Below, in pieces: positions 34,817 through 43,559 of a stretch of 64,000 bases of DNA. The notes beneath the pieces were generated by a model, which worked only from the letters and a program-made list of their open reading frames with translations, made no database searches and had not been told where the DNA came from. Origin of the DNA: Branchinecta lynchi (taxonomy: Eukaryota; Arthropoda; Branchiopoda; Anostraca; Branchinectidae); NCBI GenBank assembly GCA_023053575.1, contig JAKZAP010000004.1:434001-498000 (forward strand), written 5' to 3'. Numbering within the stretch: the stretch's first letter is position 1; each line of letters opens with the position of its first letter. The position numbers and the translations under genes are program-made.

Positions 34817-34915
34817 CTCTACTTTTAGATATTAATTATGACCGAAGCGTAAAGTGGTAAGTGTTAGAAGTTCTGTTGTTTTGAGTAGGCCCTACTCTAG
34901 GCGTCAAAATATTCA
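34817..34915 (+). pseudogene. Duplicated NDUFB8 exon 3, 3' piece plus intron
   Basis: It repeats about 33576-33672, including TTTAGATATTAATTATG, the donor GTAAGTG and intron sequence TTAGAAGTTCTGTTGTTTTG. A one-base deletion in TATGGACC breaks the frame. Together with 33677-33731 it is the second copy of a tandem duplication of at least 160 bp. Confidence 0.82.
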
Positions 34916-35097
34916 GAAATTAAATGGAAAAAAAAACTGCGTAAGTACACGGTGGTAGATATAACCTTGTTGCTCGGCAACTGTCTTTAGACTGTGGTTG
35001 TCCACAACTTTTTTCTCTTTTTTAGGTTGTGGGGGGGGGGATATTCTCAGGGTTGAAGCCTTGGCGCGACGTTCTTTGAATTGGTTTTCTTTTTCAG

Positions 35098-35160
35098 GTG
35101 AAACCCCAGCTACCTGCCCCGGGAGTTGTCCATTACACATTCGAGAGAGCAGACGCGTAA
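35098..35160 (+). CDS. NDUFB8: NDUFB8 exon 4 (C-terminus and stop)
   Basis: The acceptor TTTTCTTTTTCAG is followed by 63 nt encoding VKPQLPAPGVVHYTFERADA and TAA. The VVHY near the C-terminus matches human NDUFB8. The phase agrees with exon 3. The four coding exons total 513 nt, giving 170 residues against 186 in human. The 3' UTR follows; no canonical AATAAA was seen within the next 60 bases. Confidence 0.88.
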   Translation: MKPQLPAPGVVHYTFERADA

Positions 35161-35700
35161 TCTTTGTTAATAAGAATTCAATATTGATGTAATATAAAAG
35201 TTATCTTTACTTTACTTTGTCACTTTTTTTTTGTTTATCAGTTTTTCTTGGTCGGAAAAATGGTAAAACGCCTCGGTCTTTACGCCTCGTACCAAATTGA
35301 ACTAAATTACACATGCAATGTTCCTTTCCTTCCTCGTCTCGCTGGCAGAACCCAAACAAGCTATATCAGTGTCGTCTTTTACTTTTGGTAGACCTTAGAG
35401 CTTGGTCGCACTGGGCTCATAAAGCCGCCTATTCGACAAATAATTGAAAATCCCTAGGGGACGTGAGATTTGATGGGCTTTGTGGCAGCTTAAGGATATT
35501 GAGCAGACTGCAATTAGGGTTCCTATAACATAACTATATAGGCTGTTTTGCTCTAATTGATCTCCTGAATTTAAAACGATAACATTCAGAATTAGTTTCA
35601 TCTTGTTCTTTTTTCTACTTTTGCAACCCAAAAAGCCAGGAAATGAGCCAAGTACGACGTACGAAGCTCTTCCGGATTGTTGACCCTTTTCTCGAGTCAA
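35161..35700. other. NDUFB8 3' flank, no recognised gene
   Basis: This is AT-rich sequence between the NDUFB8 stop and the next family A element. No gene or repeat was recognised. Confidence 0.45.
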
Positions 35701-37555
35701 CAAGAGCTACGAGCTCATATGGCACTTGTACGAGTAGGCTGTACAAGAAAGTAGATGAGAACGTCACAAAATACGCCCGCCATCCAAAAATGCGGTTCGA
35801 AAATAGAAATAGGATATTTAGTTTCACTCATTTCTGAGCAGTTCCGGCATCGTCTCGATTGTCTGTAGCAAATACACATGACTGTTCAAACTTTCATCCC
35901 AATAAATCCATTCGTTTGATCCCTAGACGTGCTACACGATTTCCGGTACCCACTCTATCTCAACCTACCGTGGCCGAATCTGGTTCGGAATATAAAAAAT
36001 CGACCACCTAAAGCATCTTCTTTTATACCATCTATTAAGCTTCAGTCGAATCTGAGCATTTTTGGAAAGTTCCGGTAACCCCCCCCCCCCCCCCCTCCCA
36101 CCAACGTTGTCGGAGCCGGTTCGGGCCCAATCTCTTAATTCCCTGTTCCTTTCCATAAAGTTTTACTGAAATTGGAGCTTAGCCTATCTGTAAGTTTCCA
36201 GTAACCCCCCCCCCCCCCCTACCTTGGCGGAATTTGGCCCGGACGCCAAATAACAAATCTAGGCCCCATAAACTCAGCACTGTCGAATTTGCATCTCATT
36301 CGGTCCATCCGTTTGGTTTTTGTGCATGTCAAAAGTCCCCCCACCCCCAATTCCCCTAATCGTGGTCGCATATGGTTCGAACGCATGTTTTACATGTCGA
36401 GGCCATCGATTCATATCACCCATAAAGTTTCACTCGAATCAGACCACTCGTTTGCAATTTATAGAAGTCAATTTCCATATTTCTCTTCTCGTGCTCCCCA
36501 AAAAATGCTCGGATCTAGGTACGGAAGTTTCCGGGGGTATGTTGTGTCAGGTTCTTAAGTCAAGATAATTCGGGTCGCTAATATGCCTGCAAAGTTTCGT
36601 TGTCGTTTTACATCTGGAACTATTCTAACTCACGACTACCGGAATTCCAGGAAACCCCTCCAACTCCCCCCACAGAGCCCCGAAACCATCTGGCTCCTTC
36701 AATTTCATCTAGGCCTAATGCTTGTTCCATCCATTAAGTTTCGTCCCAATCCCTCTGCTTTTAGATTTTCTCGAGTCCCCCCCCCCCTCCATCCCCACAG
36801 GTATCGGACCCGACCCGGACGTGACACTGAACGTCCGAGGCGATAGCTCACCAGACAAGTTTCATTCAAATCCGATCACCCGTTCAAAAGTTATGCACGC
36901 CACTAGATTCCGGACTCCCCATCCACCCACTCCCCCCACGATGGTCGGGTCGGGGAAAAGGTTGTTCTCAAGTCAATATGTTCGGATCCCTGACATACCT
37001 GCCAAGTTTCATCGCCCTAGGACATCAGGAAGTATGCCGAACTCGCGGGATCGCTAGAAATCCAGACCCCGACGACCCAAACTCCTGATCCGGTCCGGTT
37101 ATGTCAATGACGTGTCTAGGACTTGTGCTTGTTTTTCCCACCAAGTTTCATCCCGATCACTCCACTCTAAGCGTTTCCCAAAATTTCCGGTTCCCTCCTC
37201 CAACTCCCAACAGTGTCATCGGATCCGGCCCGGATTTAAAGTGAGATGTCTGAGACACGAGGTCATCCTAAATATAAAATTCATCAAGATCCGATCACCC
37301 GTTCAAAAGTTATACACGCCACTAGATTCCGGACTCCCCATCCATCCACTCCCCCCAGTATGGTCGGATTGGGGAAACGGCTGTTCTCAAGTGAACCTGT
37401 TCGGGTCCCTGACATACCTTCCAAGTTTCATCGCCCTAGCACATCAGGAAGTATGCCGAACTCGCGGGATCGCTAGAAATCCGGACCCCCCCCCCCCAAC
37501 TCCCCCAGAGTGCCTGGATCTGGTCCGCTTATATCAATGACGTATCTAGGACTTG
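35701..37555 (+). repeat. Repeat family A, left part, split by the Polinton
   Basis: It begins CAAGAGCTACGAGCTCATAT with GGCACTTG and runs through diverged modules of about 140 bp with AAGTTTCATC, GATCAC and CCGGACTCCCC boxes. It includes C homopolymers near 36080 and 36205. It stops at the GACTTG target duplication of the Polinton and resumes at 45854. Open frames such as 36722-37057 are repeat by-products. Confidence 0.85.
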
Positions 37556-38141
37556 AGTAGTATATAAAGCCGGGTTCTACTCCACCCTCCCCCCAATTTC
37601 AAAACCCCATTTTAACATCAATTTCTTAAATTTTAACATCCTTTTTACCAAATTATCCCCCTTTTTAAGAACATTTTTATTTTCTTACTTCCAAAATAAA
37701 GGATACAAGAAATGAGAATATTACCCTTTACTACATATAAAATACTACAATATACTACTACTTCTTTTTTTTTTACATTTTTTATTTTTTATTCAACTAT
37801 TACTGAGTAAACAGTTCTAAATCCACATATGTTTCTTTGTTCTTGTTTTCGCGTACAATAGGCTGCAAAACCAGATTTTTCTTTAAAAGTAATTCGTTAG
37901 CAATGGCATTATATTTCTGTGTTATAAACAAATCACAGGGTTTGTCATTATGATTAATAACTACAACCAACTTATCACCATATTTTGTCTTAGCAATTCT
38001 CATTTTAACAATAGTATATTTCAATCCTAGAACTAGTTCTTCTTTCCTGATTGTCTCATTGTATTTATTCATTCTGATTGTATTCAAGACTTCCTTTGTG
38101 GACTCCATTTATTAGGGGATGATTTTATTAAATAAAAATCC
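37556..38141 (+). repeat. Polinton left terminal inverted repeat
   Basis: These 586 bp match 45268-45853 in inverse. Every stretch I compared was identical, including an A10/T10 run. The repeat contains a complete gene (37800-38108). Confidence 0.92.
37800..38108 (-). CDS. Polinton TIR-encoded small protein, OB-fold-like (left copy)
   Basis: This 102-residue frame lies entirely within the terminal repeat, so the element carries two identical copies pointing inward from each end. The core LGLKYTIVKMRIAKTKYG and KLVVVINHN, with later LFITQKY, resembles small Polinton proteins having a TKYG turn and alternating strands, suggestive of an OB-fold nucleic-acid-binding protein. That fold assignment is inference. 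The start is preceded by CCCCTAATAAATGG, the shared start motif. It follows the capsid gene by 37 nt. Confidence 0.75.
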   Translation of the reverse strand: MESTKEVLNTIRMNKYNETIRKEELVLGLKYTIVKMRIAKTKYGDKLVVVINHNDKPCDLFITQKYNAIANELLLKKNLVLQPIVRENKNKETYVDLELFTQ

Positions 38142-38145
38142 AGGC

Positions 38146-39528
38146 TCACAAACTCACATACATATTTTTGTTAATAATACCTAATGTAGCTTTTCTTTCA
38201 TAATATATAACACAGTAAATATTATATGGTACAGGCTGAGCGTGTTTTAATGTTAAACTTATTTCAATATCAGCAGTTGTTCCATTATATATACTTGATT
38301 CGTGTTTGGAAACATCGAAACAGAATAGTGGATATACTTCTTTAAATTCTTCTATACTAACAACACTACCAGTATCAAATGCTAATTGCTTATAGCCCAA
38401 ATGTATGAACCTATTGTAAAGATTTGAGTATTTACATTTCTCATCGCTAAAGTCGCATTTGAGTGGTTCTTCAGGATATTTATCCCCATTAATTCTAAGT
38501 TCTATGTCTGTTAAATTCATATGATCAAACACCATATTATTCATTAATTGATTGTTATGCTTTTCATTTTTCTGTAACATCACAACGATTTTTGTAGGAC
38601 TATTTCTCTCAGACACAACTTTCCAGGTGTGCTCCTTATTCTGACTAACATCACTTTTATAACTATTACATGCTTCCCACATCAGATTATGCTTTTTATC
38701 CTTAGCAAGATCCTTTTCTAATTCACTCATCATTTCGATACTAGGAGCTACAATAGGGATCTTCCAGGATAAATACTCGATTACTACTTTGAAATTAGTA
38801 TTTCCATTTCTTATAATCATGTTGTTATCATCATTTCTTCTTAGAAATAATTTATGCGATGCACCTCTGAAGAATCGTTTGTTTCCTTTCAGAAATCCAA
38901 ACAATTCTGATAATGGTAAATACATATTTACTAATTTACTGCTCTTTGTTCTGTTATATCTTTTTTCAAATCCTTTATTATAATTATTATTATTTCTCAA
39001 ACTGACTGTTCCACCCCCTGCTGCAGCCCCTGCAGCCCCTGCAGCCCCTGCTACTACTGGAGTTGCAGTAAACGAAGCAATAACAGGATTAATTTCTTTT
39101 CCTTGATTATAATCCTTATACCAGAAATGATTTCTTGCTGCACTTCTAGAATAATCATCAGAGTATTCAATCAACTTTGTAACGGTAGTTGTAATACCAA
39201 CATGATTAATTTTTTCAACCGATTCATCGTTTATTACATACTCAGCGGTACTGAATAAATTAAATCCATTATTCGTTAAAGTAGCAACATCGGTTGCAGC
39301 TATAGGAGTCCCATCTTCGTTTACTATTCTTACACTGACATCAAGATAACTTTCACTTGGATAAAACCAGGAATCTAATTTCTTTGTTACGAATTCAAAC
39401 TCTGATTTATTAGATACATTCACATCTGTTTCTCGAATTTCTTTAAATTCATATTTAACCACTGTATCATCCACAAGCGGTTCGTCAAATATATTCCATT
39501 GCGGACTGATAACTTTATTTACTGCCAT
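38146..39528 (-). CDS. Polinton major capsid protein (double jelly-roll)
   Basis: This 460-residue frame is the hexon-type major capsid protein. The N-terminal jelly roll shows YLDVSVRIVNEDGTPI, NNGFNLFSTAEYVIND, YSDDYSRSAARNHFWYKD; the middle has MYLPLSELFGFLKGNKRFF and HKLFLRRNDDNN; the C-terminal part has EEFKEVYPLFCFDVSKHE. These are the conserved blocks of Polinton capsids, often seen in animal genomes as F54H12.2-like proteins. An Ala/Gly-rich loop near residues 155-175 is encoded by 9-bp repeats. The start is TTATATAAATGG. The frame is intact and of normal length. Confidence 0.92.
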   Translation of the reverse strand: MAVNKVISPQWNIFDEPLVDDTVVKYEFKEIRETDVNVSNKSEFEFVTKKLDSWFYPSESYLDVSVRIVNEDGTPIAATDVATLTNNGFNLFSTAEYVINDESVEKINHVGITTTVTKLIEYSDDYSRSAARNHFWYKDYNQGKEINPVIASFTATPVVAGAAGAAGAAAGGGTVSLRNNNNYNKGFEKRYNRTKSSKLVNMYLPLSELFGFLKGNKRFFRGASHKLFLRRNDDNNMIIRNGNTNFKVVIEYLSWKIPIVAPSIEMMSELEKDLAKDKKHNLMWEACNSYKSDVSQNKEHTWKVVSERNSPTKIVVMLQKNEKHNNQLMNNMVFDHMNLTDIELRINGDKYPEEPLKCDFSDEKCKYSNLYNRFIHLGYKQLAFDTGSVVSIEEFKEVYPLFCFDVSKHESSIYNGTTADIEISLTLKHAQPVPYNIYCVIYYERKATLGIINKNMYVSL

Positions 39529-39558
39529 TTATATAAGAAAGAAATTATTAAATAAAAC

Positions 39559-39915
39559 TTATTTCAGAATCTTTAATCCATTTCCAGTCATTAACGTTTT
39601 GATCAAGTCCTGACTTCTTTGATTTAAAATCCTTTTATTTGTACCGATAAGATCCTTCATCGATTTTTTGTTTCCAATTACATCAATGAGTTCCTTCTTG
39701 TTTACATCGATCAGATCTTTCCCATATTCTATTGCTCTGTTTTTCAACAACTCAAATCTAGGTTTAATAATATTATTATACATTGACATAGCCCCATCTT
39801 TTATTTGTTTTGCTGACGTTTGAAATAACTGGGAATTAACAATGTGTTTGAATACACTACCGATTCCACTTCCATACTGCCTTTTATAAAGTAATCGCTT
39901 ATTATTAATCAACAT
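39559..39915 (-). CDS. Polinton pVI-like minor virion protein
   Basis: The 118-residue product starts MLINNKRLLYKRQYGSGIGS, then continues VFKHIVNSQLF and an amphipathic, lysine-rich helical region. Small proteins with a GSGIGS-type glycine segment followed by amphipathic helices sit next to the capsid genes in Polintons and are compared with adenovirus pVI, which links hexon to core and disrupts membranes. Position between the capsid and minor capsid genes supports this. The start motif is CTATAAATG. Confidence 0.65.
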   Translation of the reverse strand: MLINNKRLLYKRQYGSGIGSVFKHIVNSQLFQTSAKQIKDGAMSMYNNIIKPRFELLKNRAIEYGKDLIDVNKKELIDVIGNKKSMKDLIGTNKRILNQRSQDLIKTLMTGNGLKILK

Positions 39916-39947
39916 TTATAGGTAAATAATTTTATTTCACTAATCCT

Positions 39948-40670
39948 TTAAGCTTTTCTTAAATGCAGCACGTATCCAACGTTATCACCATTCAAATCGA
40001 TAGGTCTTCCCAACTGATCAGTAATTGTCATTCTCAAGGAGTAAATAAAGTCTTTTGTATTAATAGGAAGGTAGATTAATTGTCTAGGATTCTCAACAAT
40101 TTGACAACCCGGTTCTGTATTCGGAACAAATGTCCAAATGACATCTGATTTACTTTTGTTTACGATAGAACTGTTTACAAGAGAGCAGTGAATTTGTATT
40201 TTATCAACGCTTCTTGTTATATTCGGAAGCTTTGTACCTTCATTGATTTTCTTAGATATCTCACTATCCTTCTCAAATCCTAAAATCTGACACAAGTCAC
40301 TATTAAATCTAAACACATATTTTTCTTGTAATAGTATGACAAATCTCATAGATGCTGGATTGGATGAAATTACAATAGGACATTTATCTTTTGGGGTATC
40401 AAAATACTGACACAAAAAATAATTCAAACAATCATCGTTATACATCCCATTAGGAATAGTAACATTCATCCATTCTGTTGCATTATTATCTTCATCTTTC
40501 CTGTATTGAAATGTATTATTTCCAAATTTATCACTTATATTATGCCACGAATACCACAAAGTACACTGATTCAAACCTATTTCATAATCCCAATTACGAT
40601 TCAATTCGATTGGTTGACTAAATGTTATATCAATGATACTTTCATTACCTTCAATATTTAACAACACCAT
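39948..40670 (-). CDS. Polinton minor capsid (penton-like) protein
   Basis: The 240-residue frame contains WDYEIGLNQCTLWYSWHNI, CQILGFEKD, IHCSLVNSSIV, RQLIYLPI and DQLGRPIDLNGDNVGYVLHL. The DQxGRxxDxxGDxxxxxLxL ending and the LGF and HCSLV blocks are typical of the single jelly-roll minor capsid of Polintons. In virions it would form pentameric vertices with the major capsid. The start is preceded by TCTAATAAATGG. Its start lies 3 nt after the stop of the 274-residue upstream gene. Confidence 0.8.
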   Translation of the reverse strand: MVLLNIEGNESIIDITFSQPIELNRNWDYEIGLNQCTLWYSWHNISDKFGNNTFQYRKDEDNNATEWMNVTIPNGMYNDDCLNYFLCQYFDTPKDKCPIVISSNPASMRFVILLQEKYVFRFNSDLCQILGFEKDSEISKKINEGTKLPNITRSVDKIQIHCSLVNSSIVNKSKSDVIWTFVPNTEPGCQIVENPRQLIYLPINTKDFIYSLRMTITDQLGRPIDLNGDNVGYVLHLRKA

Positions 40671-40673
40671 TTA

Positions 40674-41498
40674 TTAGAAATATTTTTTATATATTGAATT
40701 GTAATATCTCTTCGTAAGAAATTTATTTCGCATTAACGAATCCAAAATATCAATAGCTTCATTTCTCACCTCATCAGATGTATTTCCGTTTACTCTGCTA
40801 CCTATCAAAGTGTATAATTTTGAAATCATTTCATCACAATTCATAAATATTCCAGTTCCTTGTTGTCTGATAAAGGGTATACTAGATTGAATTTTTCTTA
40901 ATCTATCCTTATAGTCTTGTATAAATAAAATAATTTTATCATACTTACTAGAACTATAACTTTTACTTTTCAGACCACCATAACTTTGACTTATAGGTGT
41001 TAATTCAGCCAAAGCATCTTCTATATTCTCTGGGTTATCATAATAAAAATGAGGCATCTCAAAATATTCCCCTTCATATCTTCTATGATTATCTCTATAT
41101 TTCACATTAAGTGTTTTTAATAACTCTTTATCAATACCTTCATTCAGATCAACAACTTTTATACTTGTTGGAGATGCTTCTAAAGCGGTTGACTGCATTT
41201 CTACCCCTGAAACTGGAAGCTGATATGGTTGAATCGTTTCACCTAGCTGGAGAAGCCTTGTTCTTGAACTATCATCACCTTCCTGTAGTTTATTTATGAT
41301 CATTTCAGTGTTTTCTTGTAATTTTTTGATGGTATCTTTAGTATTTTCTTTTTGTGCTATAATAACTGGAGCGTTTAATTCTGAAGCATATTCCCGAAAT
41401 CCTGCCTTATCCATCTCATTTTGTTGAACCTTGCTTCTCTGAATTTCTCTGTTCTTCACTATATCCGATAATATATCACTCAAGCGTCTTGAATCCAT
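40674..41498 (-). CDS. Polinton conserved protein of unknown function (274 aa)
   Basis: The N-terminal half is a charged, coiled-coil-prone region with little similarity to known domains. The C-terminal 70 residues read IPFIRQQGTGIFMNCDEMIS, KLYTLIGSRVNGN, NEAIDILDSL and YYNSIYKKYF. This pattern (G-T-G, a leucine-rich helix, an R/A-GN turn, NExxxIL) recurs in Polinton-linked proteins from invertebrates that I have no name for. It lies between integrase and minor capsid, so a virion or assembly role is possible. The start is GTATATAAATGG. Confidence 0.65.
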   Translation of the reverse strand: MDSRRLSDILSDIVKNREIQRSKVQQNEMDKAGFREYASELNAPVIIAQKENTKDTIKKLQENTEMIINKLQEGDDSSRTRLLQLGETIQPYQLPVSGVEMQSTALEASPTSIKVVDLNEGIDKELLKTLNVKYRDNHRRYEGEYFEMPHFYYDNPENIEDALAELTPISQSYGGLKSKSYSSSKYDKIILFIQDYKDRLRKIQSSIPFIRQQGTGIFMNCDEMISKLYTLIGSRVNGNTSDEVRNEAIDILDSLMRNKFLTKRYYNSIYKKYF

Positions 41499-41514
41499 TT
41501 ATATACAAGTAATT

Positions 41515-42453
41515 TTATTTCATAATAAATTTTGAAAGTTCTTTTTCATAAAACCCTCCTTGAATTAATTCCCCACTTTTGTCAGATATTTCATAAGTAA
41601 TGGGAATGGTAGGTCTGATGGTTGCTATCTGAAATACTTCATCCGTATAATTAGGTAAATATCCTTTATCGAAAATACTTTTTTCTTTTTTAATTCTGAC
41701 TAAATCCCCTACTTTGACGTTTCCTGTGATTTTGTAGTCATCTACTGGAGGAAACAGAGCACTAAAAACCTTTTTCTGATTAACCTTTTTACTAGCATCA
41801 ACTGGTTTCATTTGTATTGAACGGTGGTACGAGTTATTATAATTACTCACAAATAAAGGTAAAATATCAATCCAATTAGTAGTGTTATTGTGAGTGAAAT
41901 ATTTCCATAACTTTTCTTTTAGCGTTCTGTTGAATCGTTCTACAATTTGCGCTTTCAATTCGCTTTCAGATGCAAACCAGTGTATGCCGCTATTTTTCAA
42001 AAAAGATTGAACATTTCTCATCACAAATTCTTTACCTTTATCAGTTTGTAGTTTCTTAGGAATTCTTTCTTTAAATATAACACTGAATGCTTTTATTATT
42101 TCAGCACCCGTTTTGTCTTTCAGAGGGATACACCAAGCATATTTACTAAAGCAATCAATAACAGTTAAAATGTAATTTGTTTTATTATTTTCTTTTTTAT
42201 ATTTCTGCATGTCAACTAAATCAGCTTGCCATTGCTCATCAACATAGTGAACATACACTCGCCTCCTTTCAAAGTTATGATAGGAAGGTTTGTGTAACGT
42301 ATACACATTCTCATTTTGCAACACATTTTTTATTTTATCCTTGGAAACCTTAACACCATTTTCTTTTAATTTTCTGTAAATATCATCCACACCTGAATAA
42401 TTAGAATAATACGTCTTTAAAATATCTGTTTCTGCGTTGAGGTTTTTTTTAAA
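41515..42453 (-). CDS. Polinton integrase (rve superfamily), no own ATG
   Basis: The frame encodes a retroviral-type integrase that joins the terminal repeats to target DNA. After an N-terminal helical region (YYSNYSGVDDIYRKLKENG, YTLHKP) come the catalytic triad blocks: WQADLVDMQKY, LQTDKGKEFV and ERFNRTLKEKLW. The C-terminal SH3-like region has VGDLVRIKKEKSIFDKGY and FYEKELSKF. The frame is open upstream to a stop near 42520 but has no ATG before the catalytic core, whereas the overlapping zinc-ribbon frame does. A -1 shift at the TTTAAAA heptamer (42447-42453) would join the two. I place the expected shift point as the start; the true N-terminus is uncertain. Confidence 0.88.
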   Translation of the reverse strand, partial: FKKNLNAETDILKTYYSNYSGVDDIYRKLKENGVKVSKDKIKNVLQNENVYTLHKPSYHNFERRRVYVHYVDEQWQADLVDMQKYKKENNKTNYILTVIDCFSKYAWCIPLKDKTGAEIIKAFSVIFKERIPKKLQTDKGKEFVMRNVQSFLKNSGIHWFASESELKAQIVERFNRTLKEKLWKYFTHNNTTNWIDILPLFVSNYNNSYHRSIQMKPVDASKKVNQKKVFSALFPPVDDYKITGNVKVGDLVRIKKEKSIFDKGYLPNYTDEVFQIATIRPTIPITYEISDKSGELIQGGFYEKELSKFIMK

Positions 42454-42584
42454 AAGCGATTTTTCCTCGATCCGCAAATAACACAATTCCCTTTCAGCAT
42501 TGGAACATAATTTTTGTGTGACACTGCCTTAAACATTGATTCAGTATCAGTGCTCTTTTTACATTTCATACAATAAATCTCCAT
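42417..42584 (-). CDS. Polinton small zinc-ribbon protein
   Basis: This 55-residue frame starts MEIYCMKCKKSTDTESM and continues GNCVICGSRKNRFLKKT. Two CxxC pairs (CMKC and CVIC) about 30 residues apart define a zinc ribbon. Small proteins of this shape (YCxKCkkxT ... CxxCGxxKxxF) are common in Polintons and adintoviruses. It starts 17 nt after the protease stop with the TCTAATAAATGG motif. Its 3' end overlaps the integrase frame, with TTTTTAAAAAAAA in the overlap. Confidence 0.78.
   Translation of the reverse strand: MEIYCMKCKKSTDTESMFKAVSHKNYVPMLKGNCVICGSRKNRFLKKTSTQKQIF
42447..42453 (-). promoter_or_regulatory. Candidate -1 frameshift heptamer TTTAAAA
   Basis: In the zinc-ribbon frame the codons are CGC TTT TTA AAA AAA ACC, so T TTA AAA fits the X XXY YYZ rule in the correct phase. 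The integrase frame is exactly -1 relative to it. A following A-run gives a second possible slip. Confidence 0.5.
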
Positions 42585-42601
42585 TTATTAGAAAACAATT
42601 T

Positions 42602-42946
42602 TTATAAACGAAAAGCTACCAACTTCATTTTGCGCTGGATGTAGGAAATGCAGTGAAAACCACAGTTTAATTCATCTATATTTTGAACAGCAAGATTTTC
42701 ATAAGCTATTTTTTTCTTTGAAGTTCTTAGATATTTAATTATTTCTTTTCCTGGGGGAATACCGAAAGAATCGAAAAATTCTACATAGGGGGATTCAGGT
42801 AGATTACAATAGGCAACCCAATGTGTTCCAGGCATTCCACGTTTGTCATAGTTGATTACACCACATTCCGAATCGTTTATATGTTTGGGTAGCGTATCTA
42901 AAGAGAAAACACCTCGAAACTGTGGTATACTCCCTAATGCATCCAT
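42602..42946 (-). CDS. Polinton adenain-type cysteine protease
   Basis: The 114-residue frame shows FRGVFSLDTLP near the N-terminus, GTHWVAYCN (catalytic His), VEFFDSFGIPP (acidic residue) and NCGFHCISYIQRK (catalytic Cys in CGFHC). This His-Asp-Cys order and spacing define the adenovirus-type maturation proteases used by Polintons to process capsid and core proteins. It is shorter than adenain (about 200 residues) but keeps all catalytic blocks. Unlike its neighbours its ATG is preceded by GATATT rather than TAA. Confidence 0.87.
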   Translation of the reverse strand: MDALGSIPQFRGVFSLDTLPKHINDSECGVINYDKRGMPGTHWVAYCNLPESPYVEFFDSFGIPPGKEIIKYLRTSKKKIAYENLAVQNIDELNCGFHCISYIQRKMKLVAFRL

Positions 42947-42969
42947 AATATCAAAATTAGTTAGAGGTC

Positions 42970-43458
42970 CTACTTTACTTTTGCTTCTTTTTTGATGTCC
43001 CCGTTTTTTGACTTCCTAGGCCTTCCACGTACCCCATTACCGACAACTTTTTGTGTTCCAGGAAGTGTTAGCGCTCCACCTGTGTTGACATCATCGGTTT
43101 TTTCCTTCTTAGGTCTACCACGTACACCATTACCGGTAACTTTTTGTGTTCCAGGAAGTTTTAGCGCACCACCTGTGTTGGTCATTTTATCCATAATTTT
43201 CTTACCAGCGAATGTACCCAAAGCAGCAGCACCACTTGTTAAAGCTGCCTTACCAAGGGTAATTGCTAGCGGTATTAAAAATGGAAGTAATCCACCTTTT
43301 TGAATCGCTTCTCTCATCTGCTTGTATGATACATCAATATCACAACCCTTATTATTCATTTTACAGGTTTCAATTTTATCAATTTGTCGTTTACTTAAAA
43401 GTAACTTAACTGGTTCTCGTTCATTTTGTCTACTATGACTAACACGTATCTGACATTT
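42970..43458 (-). CDS. Polinton pX-like hydrophobic core protein, 5' end in gap
   Basis: The frame is open from the edge of the N gap to the stop at 42970, so the ATG at 43359 is internal. The region upstream of that ATG (REPVKLLLSKRQIDKIE) and SYKQMREAIQKGGLLPFLIP form the typical pattern of these Polinton proteins: two KQ-type helices followed by a GGLLPFL hydrophobic, alanine/glycine-rich helix. The C-terminus has two 30-residue repeats, each with LPGTQKV and an AT-hook-like RGRPKK or RGRPRK. A membrane-active or DNA-condensing virion role is likely by analogy with adenovirus pX/pVII. At least 33 residues precede the obvious ATG. Confidence 0.78.
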   Translation of the reverse strand, partial: KCQIRVSHSRQNEREPVKLLLSKRQIDKIETCKMNNKGCDIDVSYKQMREAIQKGGLLPFLIPLAITLGKAALTSGAAALGTFAGKKIMDKMTNTGGALKLPGTQKVTGNGVRGRPKKEKTDDVNTGGALTLPGTQKVVGNGVRGRPRKSKNGDIKKEAKVK

Positions 43459-43459
43459 T

Positions 43460-43559
43460 NNNNNNNNNNNNNNNNNNNNNNNNNNNNNNNNNNNNNNNNN
43501 NNNNNNNNNNNNNNNNNNNNNNNNNNNNNNNNNNNNNNNNNNNNNNNNNNNNNNNNNNN
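43460..43559. other. Assembly gap of exactly 100 N
   Basis: A round-number N run usually marks a gap of unknown size. Both flanking genes run open into it, on the same strand but in different frames. Missing Polinton core genes (protein-primed DNA polymerase, FtsK-type ATPase) could lie here. Confidence 0.95.
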
